NCBI RefSeq assembly: GCF_013410945.1
Contig: NZ_JACCCH010000001.1
Coordinates: 1,612,001-1,676,000, forward strand
Direction: 5' to 3'
Length of the DNA stretch: 64,000 nucleotides
Origin: Leifsonia sp. AK011
GTDB lineage: Bacteria; Actinomycetota; Actinomycetes; Actinomycetales; Microbacteriaceae
In this document: piece by piece, positions 1 to 7,549 of the stretch
How the letters are laid out: every line of letters starts with the position of its first letter
Numbering within the stretch: position 1 is the first letter of the stretch
Notes under the pieces: model-generated
What the model was told of the DNA's origin: nothing
Seen by the model: the letters and a program-made list of their open reading frames with translations, nothing else
The model's database searches: none
Program-made: the position numbers and the translations under genes

Positions 1-1
1 A

Positions 2-187
2 CGGATCGCCGGCGTCGAGACTGCCAATGCCTATCGAGCGATGCGACGCCTCGAAGACGCGGGTGTCGTGCGCGAGGTGACGGGCCGGAAGCGCGAACAG
101 GTATGGGCGGCAATCGCCGTCCTCGATGAGCTCGATGATCTCAACGTGCGCATTGCTGCCGCCATTCGTGTCGAGCGCGGGAATTGA
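2..187 (+). CDS. Fic family protein, C-terminal fragment
   Basis: This is the last 61 codons of a gene that begins before the window. The readable tail contains YRAMRRLEDAGVVREVTGRKR followed by VWAA and VLDELD. That pattern is typical of the winged-helix end of actinobacterial Fic proteins, where a helix-turn-helix follows the Fic AMP-transferase core. The Fic catalytic motif (HPFxxGNGR) is outside the window, so activity cannot be judged. The frame ends in TGA at 185-187. The assignment rests only on this tail motif. Confidence 0.6.
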   Translation, partial: RIAGVETANAYRAMRRLEDAGVVREVTGRKREQVWAAIAVLDELDDLNVRIAAAIRVERGN

Positions 188-478
188 ACGAACGGGTCCG
201 GGCGCAGCCACACGCGCCATGGGAGGTGCGGTCCGGCAGCGAAGCCATCAGTGCCGGGCAGGAGCCGGCGGCCTATCGTTGTTCTCGAAGTGAAGCGATG
301 AGCTTGCATGGGTTGACCAGGCAGACGAGAGGTGACCAGTGCATGTGGAGATGGACCCGGACGACAAGAGAGAATGCGACCAAGACCAGAAGCTAACCCC
401 TTCTGGCACACCAAGTCCCTCCTCTGAGCGTCCCTGTCAATCGGTGGCGACGAGCGGGATAACCGGAGAAGGTTGACC
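188..478. other. Intergenic stretch, no gene seen
   Basis: There are 291 bases between the Fic tail and the next gene. A 70-codon open frame at 184-396 has no recognisable protein character and no ribosome binding site, so I leave it out. The end holds GGAGAAGG at 465-472, a good Shine-Dalgarno for the ATG at 479. I see no convincing promoter or terminator. Confidence 0.5.
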
Positions 479-1957
479 ATGCGCATTCTCGTGACCGGGT
501 CGACCGGCTATATCGGCGGGCGTCTCACGCCCCGTCTCCTCGAAGCCGGCCACGAGGTGCGCGTTCTCGTGCGTGACCCCAGCAAGCTGCGCGACGTTCC
601 GTGGGCCTCCCGCGTCGACATCGCGGCGGGGGACCTGACGGATGCCACGACCCTCGCAGCGGCGTTCGAGGGTGTCGACGTCGTCTACTACCTCGTGCAC
701 GCGATGGGTGCACGCGGGGACTTCGAGGCGACCGAGGTCGCGTCTGCGGAGAACGCGAGCACGGCGGCGAAGGCCGCTGGAGTCTCACGCATCGTGTACC
801 TCGGCGGGCTGCATCCCGACGTTCCACTCTCGACGCTGAGCAAGCACCTGCGCAGCCGTGCTGAGGTCGGGCAGATCCTGCTCGACTCCGGGGTGCCGAC
901 GGCGGCGTTCCAGGCTGGGACGGTCATCGGCTCCGGGTCCGCGTCGTTCGAGATGATCCGGCACCTCACCGACGTGCTGCCGTACATGCCGGCGCCGAAG
1001 TGGGTGCGCAACTTCATCCAGCCCATCGCCGTTCGCGACGTGCTCTACTACCTCATCGAGGCGGCGAAGCTGCCGGCGAGTGTCAACCGGACGCTCGACA
1101 TCGGCGGCCCCGACGTGCTGCGGTACGGGCAGATGATGAACGGCTACGCGGTGGAAGCGGGCCTGCACCAGCGGCCCATCGCATCCCTCCCCGTGCTCAC
1201 ACCGTGGCTCGCCTCGCAGTGGGTCAACCTCGTGACCCCGATCCCGCGTCAGCTGGCCGTGCCGATCATCGCGAGCCTCCAGTACGACTGCGTGGCCAGC
1301 GAGCACGACATCGCGGAGTTCATCCCCGACCCCGAGGGTGGGCTCACGAGCTATCGGAAGGCCGTGCGCCTCGCGCTCGCAAAGGTGCGGGACGGCGAGG
1401 TGGAGACCAGTTGGCAGAACGCGACGATCGCCGGCGCACCCAGCAACCTGCTGCCGAGTGACCCGGACTGGTCGGGCCACACGGTCTACACAGATCTGCG
1501 CGAGCAGCACTCCGAGGCATCCGTTGATGATCTCTGGGATGTCGTGGAGGGCATTGGGGGCGAGAACGGCTGGTACTCGTTCCCCCTGGCCTGGGCGGTT
1601 CGCGGCTGGGCCGACAAGCTCGTGGGCGGCGTGGGTCTGCGGCGTGGCCGACGGGATGCCCGGCGCCTGAGCCCCGGCGATGCCCTCGACTTTTGGCGCG
1701 TCGAGACGATCGACCGGGGTCACACGCTGAGGCTCCGTGCCGAGATGAAGGTGCCGGGACAGGCCTGGCTCGAGATGACCACCGAGGCCGATCCGAACGG
1801 CGGTTCGATCTACCGCCAGCGCGCCGTGTTCTTCCCGTCCGGCCTGGGCGGCCGGCTCTACTGGTTCTCGATCCTCCCGTTCCATGGGGTGATCTTCAGC
1901 GGCATGGCGAACAAGATCACCGCAACGGCGGCCGCCCGATCCCGGTCGAGGAGCTAG
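479..1957 (+). CDS. NAD(P)-binding SDR protein with DUF2867 tail
   Basis: The 492-residue protein starts with MRILVTGSTGYIGGRL, the glycine-rich Rossmann motif of extended or atypical short-chain dehydrogenases of the YbjT/NAD(P)H-binding type. The first 300 residues form this domain. The last 150 or so (from about WYSFPLAW on) match the DUF2867 region usually fused to it. The substrate is unknown. I chose the ATG at 479 because GGAGAAGG ends 6 bases before it; the TTG at 473 abuts that sequence and is less likely. The gene is followed after 3 bases by ribokinase, whose ribosome binding site lies in its last codons, so the two are probably cotranscribed. Confidence 0.82.
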   Translation: MRILVTGSTGYIGGRLTPRLLEAGHEVRVLVRDPSKLRDVPWASRVDIAAGDLTDATTLAAAFEGVDVVYYLVHAMGARGDFEATEVASAENASTAAKAAGVSRIVYLGGLHPDVPLSTLSKHLRSRAEVGQILLDSGVPTAAFQAGTVIGSGSASFEMIRHLTDVLPYMPAPKWVRNFIQPIAVRDVLYYLIEAAKLPASVNRTLDIGGPDVLRYGQMMNGYAVEAGLHQRPIASLPVLTPWLASQWVNLVTPIPRQLAVPIIASLQYDCVASEHDIAEFIPDPEGGLTSYRKAVRLALAKVRDGEVETSWQNATIAGAPSNLLPSDPDWSGHTVYTDLREQHSEASVDDLWDVVEGIGGENGWYSFPLAWAVRGWADKLVGGVGLRRGRRDARRLSPGDALDFWRVETIDRGHTLRLRAEMKVPGQAWLEMTTEADPNGGSIYRQRAVFFPSGLGGRLYWFSILPFHGVIFSGMANKITATAAARSRSRS

Positions 1958-1960
1958 CCC

Positions 1961-2836
1961 GTGTCACGTGTGTGCGTTGTCGGAAGTGCGAACGTCGACC
2001 AGGTCTACTCGCTCGAGCGGATCCCGTCTCCCGGGGAGACGGTGCTCGCCTCGGGGTTCGCGACGGCACGCGGGGGCAAGGGCCAGAACCAGGCCGTCGC
2101 GGCGGCGAGGGCTGGTGCCGTGGTGTCGTTCATCGGGGCGGTCGGCACCGATTCGTTCGGCGAGATGACGAGCGCGGGTCTCATCGAGGACGGCATCGAC
2201 ATCTCGCGGCTCCGACGGGTGGCGTCGCCCACCGGGACGGCGATCATCGCCGTGGATGCTGCGGGTGAGAACACGATCATCGTGGACTCCGGGGCCAACG
2301 CCACCGTCCACGTCGAGGATGCCGACCGCGCTGCGATCGCGCAGTCCGACGTCCTGCTGCTCCAGCTCGAGATCCCGCTGCCCACCGTTCTCGAGGCGGC
2401 GATCGCCGCACGCACAGCCGGGACCACTGCGATCCTCAACGCGGCACCCATGGCGCCCCTGTCCCGGGAGGTGCTCGCCTCGGTGGACGTGCTCGTGGTC
2501 AACGAGCACGAGGCCGCGCAGCTCAGCTCGGAGTCCGGGGTGGGTGATCTCACGGAGCTCGTCCCCACCGTCGTCGTGACCCTGGGGGGTGCCGGAGCGG
2601 AACTGCACGAGCGGGGCGCGGGGGTCGTGCACGTACCGGCGCCCTCGGTGTCCGTCGTGGATTCCACGGGCGCGGGTGACACGTTCTGTGGTGCATTCGC
2701 CGCGGCGGTCGGGGAGGGTTCGGAGCCGCGGGATGCGCTGCGATTCGCGGTTGCCGCGGCATCCCTCTCCGTGCAGCGTGAGGGGGCCGTCCCGTCGATT
2801 CCGACTCGCGCCGAGATCGACGACGCGCTCGCGTGA
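1961..2836 (+). CDS. rbsK: Ribokinase (PfkB family)
   Basis: This 291-residue sugar kinase is expected to phosphorylate D-ribose to ribose 5-phosphate with ATP in the cytoplasm. It has the N-terminal PfkB signature (VVGSANVDQVYSLERIPSPG, then GGKGQNQAVAAAR) and the C-terminal signature DSTGAGDTFCGAF, which carries the catalytic Asp. The length is normal for RbsK. It starts at a GTG 3 bases after the preceding stop, with GAGGAG seven bases upstream. No ribose transporter or RbsR regulator is nearby, so the true substrate could be another pentose or a nucleoside. Confidence 0.85.
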   Translation: MSRVCVVGSANVDQVYSLERIPSPGETVLASGFATARGGKGQNQAVAAARAGAVVSFIGAVGTDSFGEMTSAGLIEDGIDISRLRRVASPTGTAIIAVDAAGENTIIVDSGANATVHVEDADRAAIAQSDVLLLQLEIPLPTVLEAAIAARTAGTTAILNAAPMAPLSREVLASVDVLVVNEHEAAQLSSESGVGDLTELVPTVVVTLGGAGAELHERGAGVVHVPAPSVSVVDSTGAGDTFCGAFAAAVGEGSEPRDALRFAVAAASLSVQREGAVPSIPTRAEIDDALA

Positions 2837-2838
2837 AC

Positions 2839-2873
2839 AAAAGGTAACGAAAAGGTAACGGAGCCGTTATGGT
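2839..2873 (+). promoter_or_regulatory. PHO-box-like direct repeat and -10 of the GDPD gene
   Basis: Two perfect 11-base units AAAAGGTAACG lie head to tail at 2839-2849 and 2850-2860. On the other strand they read CGTTACCTTTT twice, followed by GTTCAC. A -10 hexamer TATGGT follows at 2868-2873, seven bases after the repeat, and no TTGACA-like -35 is present. Tandem 11-base units in place of the -35 are the known layout of response-regulator sites of the PhoB/PhoP type. The downstream gene is a secreted phosphodiesterase, a usual phosphate-starvation target. Binding by PhoP is inferred. Confidence 0.5.
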
Positions 2874-2923
2874 GGAGGGACCCGCAACGAGGCGGGCACA
2901 CCCGAGACTGATGGAGCGTGTCA

Positions 2924-3796
2924 ATGCCGACACAGCTACGACGGCGACCCGTGCCGGGCCAGCCACTTCTGGCTGCCGCCGGTGCGCTCGTACTCGTGAT
3001 GGTGATGGTGCTCATCCCCGGCGGCGCACCCTCCGCCTCGACCTTCTCCACCCTCCGTCAACCGGGGGAGGTCCCGTCGGTTGCAGGCCACCGCGGTGAC
3101 CTGCGCGGCGGCCCCGAGAACACGCTGCCGGCACTTCAAGCCGTCCTCGACAGCTCCGCGGAGTTCGTCGAAACCGACGTGCAGCTGACCGCCGACGGGG
3201 TACCCGTGCTCATGCACGACTGGACCCTCGACCGGACGACCGACGGAACGGGCCCGGTGTGGGCGGCCACCTGGGACGAAATCTCCGAGCTGGATGCCGG
3301 CTCCTGGGCCGGCTCGGAGTATGCGGGCCTCTCCGTTCCCCACCTCCCCGCGTTCCTCGGCATCCTCAAACCGTCGGACAAGCACGCGATCATCGAACTC
3401 AAGGGGTCGTGGACGGCCGAGCAGGTGGCGATCGTCACGACCCTGATCCAGGAGTGGGAACTCTCGCAGCGCGTGGTGCTGGCGAGTTTCGACCTCATGA
3501 CTCTTCAGGCCGCGCAGTCGGTGGCCCCCACGATCGAACGCGTCATCATCAGTCGCGAGGTCAACGGTGATCCGGCAGTGCTCGCCGAGGCCTGTGGCGC
3601 GATCGGGATCGTCACGAGCATCTCTTTCGTCCAGCGGTTTCCCGAGGTCGTCGATCGCATCCACGCCGCGGGCCTCGGGGTGATGCTCTACACGCTCAAT
3701 GACGAGGGCTCGTGGTCCGAGGCGATCTCGTTGGGCGTGGACGGCATCATCACCGACACCCCGGCAGATCTGGGGAGCTGGGCGCGCGACCAGTAA
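2924..3796 (+). CDS. Secreted glycerophosphodiester phosphodiesterase
   Basis: This enzyme should cleave glycerophosphodiesters to glycerol 3-phosphate and an alcohol outside the cell. The N-terminus has basic residues followed by a hydrophobic stretch (LLAAAGALVLVMVMVLIPG) consistent with a signal peptide. The GDPD core is intact: GHRGDLRGGPENT with the catalytic His and the metal-binding Glu, ETDVQLTADG, and PVLMHDWTLDRTTDG with the second His. The C-terminal half keeps the LASFD and LYTLND segments of the TIM barrel. The ATG at 2924 has GGAG 7 bases upstream; the GTG at 2918 is too close to it. The PHO-box-like repeat upstream suggests induction in phosphate starvation. It converges on the M20 peptidase gene with a 15-base gap. 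Confidence 0.85.
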   Translation: MPTQLRRRPVPGQPLLAAAGALVLVMVMVLIPGGAPSASTFSTLRQPGEVPSVAGHRGDLRGGPENTLPALQAVLDSSAEFVETDVQLTADGVPVLMHDWTLDRTTDGTGPVWAATWDEISELDAGSWAGSEYAGLSVPHLPAFLGILKPSDKHAIIELKGSWTAEQVAIVTTLIQEWELSQRVVLASFDLMTLQAAQSVAPTIERVIISREVNGDPAVLAEACGAIGIVTSISFVQRFPEVVDRIHAAGLGVMLYTLNDEGSWSEAISLGVDGIITDTPADLGSWARDQ

Positions 3797-3811
3797 CGCC
3801 GGAGCGCGGAG

Positions 3812-5140
3812 CTAGAACCTGCCGATCAGGGCGCGATAGAACTCGATCCCGCGCAGGTAGCTCGAGACGTGCATCCGTTCGTTCTTGGCGTGAAGCGTGT
3901 CGCGCTCGTCACGACTCATCACGAAGGGTGTGAAGCGGTACACGTTGCGGGAGATGCGGGTGAAGTGCCTGCTGTCGGTCGCGCCATTCTGCACGTAGGG
4001 GGTGACGATCGCCTCCGGATGCGTCTGGGCCACCGTCTCGGCGATGGCCTCCCAGGCACGCCCCGAGGTCGGCGAGATCGGCGACGGCTCTCCGGGTTGC
4101 ACGATCTCGATCGTCACCGCCTCATCGCGAATCGCCCTCCGCACATGTGCCACGGCTTCGTCGACGGACGACCCCACGGCCACGCGGATGTTGACAATGG
4201 CCTCGGCATGCTCGGCGAGGGCGTTCGCCGCGTGGCCGGCCTCCAGCATCGTGACGGCCTGCGTCGTGCGGATCATCGCGCGCGTCTCGTCCGAGCGCGC
4301 GAAGATCCGCAGCAGGAGTGGCTTGGTCACCCTGAGCGAACGCAGCACTCGTCCGACCGTGCCGGTCGCATGGGGTGCAAGTGTGCGGAGCATCGCGAGG
4401 CTGGCCGGGTTGAACCCTGAGGGGAACGAACTCCGGTTCAGGCGGACGATCGCACGGGCGAGCCGCGCCGTGGCCGTGAGAGCCGGCGGAGTGGAGGCGT
4501 GTCCGCCCTTCTGGTCGACGACCAGGCGAATGAGCGTTGCGCCCTTCTCGGACACTCCCACGACCGCAAGCGGCCGGTCAACACCGGGGAACGCGTCGAG
4601 GGCGACGGCGCCGCCCTCGTCCAGCACCAGCGCCGGGCGGATGCCACGACCTTCGAGCACGTCCACGATCGTTGCGGCGCCCGTCCCCGCCGTCTCCTCG
4701 TTATGCCCGAAGCTCAGGTAGATATCGTTGGCTGGCGTCACCCCGGACTCAAGCGACCGCTCGACCGCCTCGAGGATCGCCACGAGCGAACCCTTGTCGT
4801 CGAGAGTGCCTCGCCCCCAGATGATCCGATCGTCGCCGGAGCCTGTCACCTCGGCCGCGAAGGGGGGATGAGTCCACCCGTCGTCGCTTGCCGCGACGAC
4901 GTCGTAATGGGCCATAAGCACGGTGGGCTCGCTGTTCCCCGCTCCAGGCCAGCGGTAGAGCATCGAGCGTCCCCCAACGAGTTCGCGCGTGAGGGTGGCG
5001 TGGGTGCGCGGGTAGAGCCGGGCCACCGTCTCGATGAACCGATCGAACTGCGCCCAGTCCACCTCGGCCTCGTCGAGCCGGGAGATCGTGGGGATCCGGA
5101 CGAGCTCCTGCAGGCGTTCGATAGCGCGGTCGTCGTGCAT
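3812..5140 (-). CDS. M20 family metallopeptidase (CPS1/PM20D1-like)
   Basis: This 442-residue zinc peptidase of the M20 family is of the carboxypeptidase S type. The metal ligands are visible in order: LMAHYDVVAA (His, Asp), GRGTLDDKG (bridging Asp), GHNEETAGTGA (catalytic and metal-binding Glu) and, near the end, NGATDSRHF (last His). The dimerisation lid lies between about residues 190 and 330. It likely hydrolyses dipeptides or N-acyl amino acids; the sequence does not say which. The start has TAGGCT (reverse strand) six bases upstream and no Shine-Dalgarno, so the mRNA is probably leaderless. It is divergent from the DUF2207 gene with only 44 bases between start codons. Confidence 0.85.
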   Translation of the reverse strand: MHDDRAIERLQELVRIPTISRLDEAEVDWAQFDRFIETVARLYPRTHATLTRELVGGRSMLYRWPGAGNSEPTVLMAHYDVVAASDDGWTHPPFAAEVTGSGDDRIIWGRGTLDDKGSLVAILEAVERSLESGVTPANDIYLSFGHNEETAGTGAATIVDVLEGRGIRPALVLDEGGAVALDAFPGVDRPLAVVGVSEKGATLIRLVVDQKGGHASTPPALTATARLARAIVRLNRSSFPSGFNPASLAMLRTLAPHATGTVGRVLRSLRVTKPLLLRIFARSDETRAMIRTTQAVTMLEAGHAANALAEHAEAIVNIRVAVGSSVDEAVAHVRRAIRDEAVTIEIVQPGEPSPISPTSGRAWEAIAETVAQTHPEAIVTPYVQNGATDSRHFTRISRNVYRFTPFVMSRDERDTLHAKNERMHVSSYLRGIEFYRALIGRF

Positions 5141-5146
5141 GCTGCG

Positions 5147-5178
5147 AGCCTACCCAGCGGGCCCTGATCGGCTACCGT
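5147..5178. promoter_or_regulatory. Back-to-back leaderless promoters
   Basis: The 44-base gap between the M20 and DUF2207 genes holds a -10 for each. On the minus strand TAGGCT (5147-5152) ends six bases before the ATG at 5140. On the plus strand TACCGT (5173-5178) ends six bases before the GTG at 5185. Neither gene has a ribosome binding site. Confidence 0.6.
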
Positions 5179-5184
5179 GGCAGC

Positions 5185-7014
5185 GTGAACCGTTTCGCAC
5201 GAGTCATCCTCGCGGCGCTCCTCGTCGCGGCACCCCTCGCCGGGGTCCCCGGCCCCGCCACAGCAGCCCCGGCATCCGGCTCCGCGACGGCGGGCGTCGA
5301 CGATTTTGTCTTCGATTCCCTGAGTATCGACTACTACCTCGACGTCGACGACGCCGGGCGAAGCACTCTCCGCACCGTCGAGACGTTCGTCGCGGTCTTC
5401 CCCGAGTTCGACCAGAACCGGGGGATGAGGAGGGCCATCCCCGGTAGCTATCAGGGCGCTCCGACCGATGTCAGCGTCGTGTCCGTGACCGATGAGAACG
5501 GCGTGCCGCGGCCCTACGAGGTGGAGACCGACGATGAGGGCTTCGTGCTCGTCACGAGCGCCGCGGACGACTACGTGCACGGCACGCAGACCTACGTCTT
5601 CACCTACGACCAGCGCAACGTCACCAGATTCTTCGAGAACACCACCGCCGACGAGTTCTACTGGGACACCAACGGCACGGGCTGGTACCAGCCGTTCGGC
5701 ACGTTGACCGCGCGGGTCCACGTTCCGGCTGCGCTCGCGGCATCCCTCACCGGGAAAGCGGCGTGCTACTTCGGGTACGAGGGTGTCGACACCCCCTGCG
5801 ACATCCAGGCCTCGGGGGATGCCGGCGGCACAGTGTTCACGATGCAGGTGACGAACGTCGAGCCCCTGCAGAACATGACCTTCGCGATCGGCTTCGACCC
5901 CGGCACCTTTGTTCCCCGGGATGACTCGTACTTCGGCTCTGCCCTCGGGTGGCTGCAGGTGCTCTCGCTCGTCGGGTCGGTGTTCTCGCTTGTGATCGCG
6001 ATCGTGCTGCGTTCGACCTATCTGGGGGATGCCCGGGGCCGCCCGACGATCATCGCCGAGTACACCCCGCCAGCGGAGCCCGGGATCCTGATCTCGGCGA
6101 TCGTCGTCCGCAAGTCACGCCGCGCGATTGCCGCGACACTTGTCGACCTCGCGGTGCGCAAGCACATCAGGATCATCGAGACCCCCGCGACGGGCTGGTT
6201 CGCGAGGGGCAATGACTACCTTCTCGAGTTGCAGGATGCCACGGGCCTCGAGGGTCACGAGAGGCAGCTCGTCACCGCGCTCTTCGGGTGGCAACTCGCG
6301 CCGGGAACGGGCTACCTCATGTCCAAGAACGACACGGCGCTGAGCCAGCACGTGCGCGCGATCATCCAGTCGGCGACATCCCGGGCAACGAGCCTTGGAT
6401 ACCGCGCGTCGTACCGGGCTTTCGCGGCTGCCCTCCCGATCATCGTGGCGATCGGATCACTCGTCGCGACCTTCATCCTCGGTGTCACGATGACGGAGGA
6501 TGCGCTGGGTGGCGCGATCCCGCTCCTCCTGGTGATCCCGGCCGTCCTCGTCGTCCCCCTCGTGTTCGCTCTCGTGGCGCGAGTGCCCCTCACTGAGAAG
6601 GGGTCGGAGCTGCGCGACCACCTCAAGGGGCTCTCGCTCTACATCAGGCTGGCGGAGGCCGACCGCCTGCGCATGCTGCAGTCGCCGACCGGCGCGGAGC
6701 GCGAGCCGGTCAGCCTGGACGATCCCCGCCAGGTTCTCGATATCTACGAGAAGCTCCTGCCGTATGCCGTTCTTTTCTCGCTCGAACGGGAGTGGGCCCA
6801 GGAACTCGGCAAGTACTACACCGACTCGAGCCCCGACTGGTATTCGGGCACGTCGGGCTTCAACGCCGCCGTCTTCGCCTCAAGCATCGGCTCGTTGTCG
6901 TCATCGATCTCGACCTCCTACTCGGGTACCTCGTCGAGTAGCTCCAGCGGTGGCTCCGGCGGAGGCGGGTCCTCCGGCGGCGGCGGAGGAGGCGGTGGCG
7001 GAGGCGGCGTCTAG
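5185..7014 (+). CDS. DUF2207 membrane protein, copy 1
   Basis: The 609-residue protein has a signal peptide (ILAALLVAAPLAGVPGPATA), an extracytoplasmic N-terminal DUF2207 domain with SLSIDYYLDVDDAGRSTLRTVE and FPEFDQNRGMRRAIPG, a first membrane segment near residues 255-275, a cytoplasmic middle part, paired hydrophobic segments near residues 410-470 and a Ser/Gly tail ending in a run of glycines. DUF2207 proteins have no established biochemical function. The closest relative in the window is the gene at 13854-15701, with the same domain order and tail, so they are paralogues. The GTG start is probably leaderless (TACCGT six bases upstream). Confidence 0.85.
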   Translation: MNRFARVILAALLVAAPLAGVPGPATAAPASGSATAGVDDFVFDSLSIDYYLDVDDAGRSTLRTVETFVAVFPEFDQNRGMRRAIPGSYQGAPTDVSVVSVTDENGVPRPYEVETDDEGFVLVTSAADDYVHGTQTYVFTYDQRNVTRFFENTTADEFYWDTNGTGWYQPFGTLTARVHVPAALAASLTGKAACYFGYEGVDTPCDIQASGDAGGTVFTMQVTNVEPLQNMTFAIGFDPGTFVPRDDSYFGSALGWLQVLSLVGSVFSLVIAIVLRSTYLGDARGRPTIIAEYTPPAEPGILISAIVVRKSRRAIAATLVDLAVRKHIRIIETPATGWFARGNDYLLELQDATGLEGHERQLVTALFGWQLAPGTGYLMSKNDTALSQHVRAIIQSATSRATSLGYRASYRAFAAALPIIVAIGSLVATFILGVTMTEDALGGAIPLLLVIPAVLVVPLVFALVARVPLTEKGSELRDHLKGLSLYIRLAEADRLRMLQSPTGAEREPVSLDDPRQVLDIYEKLLPYAVLFSLEREWAQELGKYYTDSSPDWYSGTSGFNAAVFASSIGSLSSSISTSYSGTSSSSSSGGSGGGGSSGGGGGGGGGGGV

Positions 7015-7035
7015 ATCGCGAATAGGCTGGGGCGG

Positions 7036-7380
7036 ATGAGTGCTTCATACCCAAACCCAGCCCGCCGCACGGCGCTCATACCCGCCATCATCGCCGTGAT
7101 CGCCCTGCTCGCCGGGGTGGCCTTCATCGAGTCCGACGGATTCACGGTCATCCGCTACGTCGTGAGCATCTTCGCGCTCATCGTGGCCGTGTTCGCGTGG
7201 CAGGCGCACCAGTGGTGGTGGCTCGTCGGCCTCGTGCCCATCGCGATCCTGTGGAACCCCGTCTTCCCGATCGATCTGGGAGCGCCGGACCTGTGGCTCG
7301 GGCTGCAGTACGTTGCGGCCCTCGTGTTCAGCGTTGCGGGCATCCTGATCAAGGTCACGCCACCGTCCACGGAGCGCTAA
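7036..7380 (+). CDS. Small integral membrane protein (DUF6804-like)
   Basis: The 114-residue protein is mostly hydrophobic, with three or four predicted membrane segments (LIPAIIAVIALLAGVAFI, VIRYVVSIFALIVAVFAW, WWLVGLVPIAILW, LQYVAALVFSVAGILI). The WNPVFPIDLG motif between the last two resembles the DUF6804 family. Function is unknown. TAGGCT ends seven bases before the ATG and there is no Shine-Dalgarno, so it probably has its own leaderless promoter despite lying 21 bases after the DUF2207 gene. Confidence 0.7.
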   Translation: MSASYPNPARRTALIPAIIAVIALLAGVAFIESDGFTVIRYVVSIFALIVAVFAWQAHQWWWLVGLVPIAILWNPVFPIDLGAPDLWLGLQYVAALVFSVAGILIKVTPPSTER

Positions 7381-7549
7381 CGCCGGGCGCCGTCGTTTGG
7401 GCGTACAATGGTGCCAACGACGATTCCTTCCACCAGCCGCACCGCGACTGGGTCTGGAGAAATTCGAATCGTTGCCGTCTCCCGGTGATCTCGCCGGGGA
7501 CCGTTCACTGATCAGGCGTCGGGTCGCAGCATCCGCGCAGGGAGACCAC
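7381..7549 (+). promoter_or_regulatory. Leader of the SNF2 helicase gene
   Basis: A good -10 hexamer TACAAT lies at 7404-7409 without a clear -35, which would give a leader of about 130 bases ending in GGAG (7541-7544) before the GTG start. A 26-codon frame (ATG at 7408, TGA at 7486-7488) lies in this leader, but its ATG overlaps the -10, so it would be translated only from a transcript starting further upstream. No strong hairpin is obvious. Confidence 0.35.

Noticed and set aside
6940-7014. Simple-sequence repeat of regulatory interest
   Set aside because: It is the coding Gly-rich tail common to DUF2207 proteins, as also at 15640-15700.
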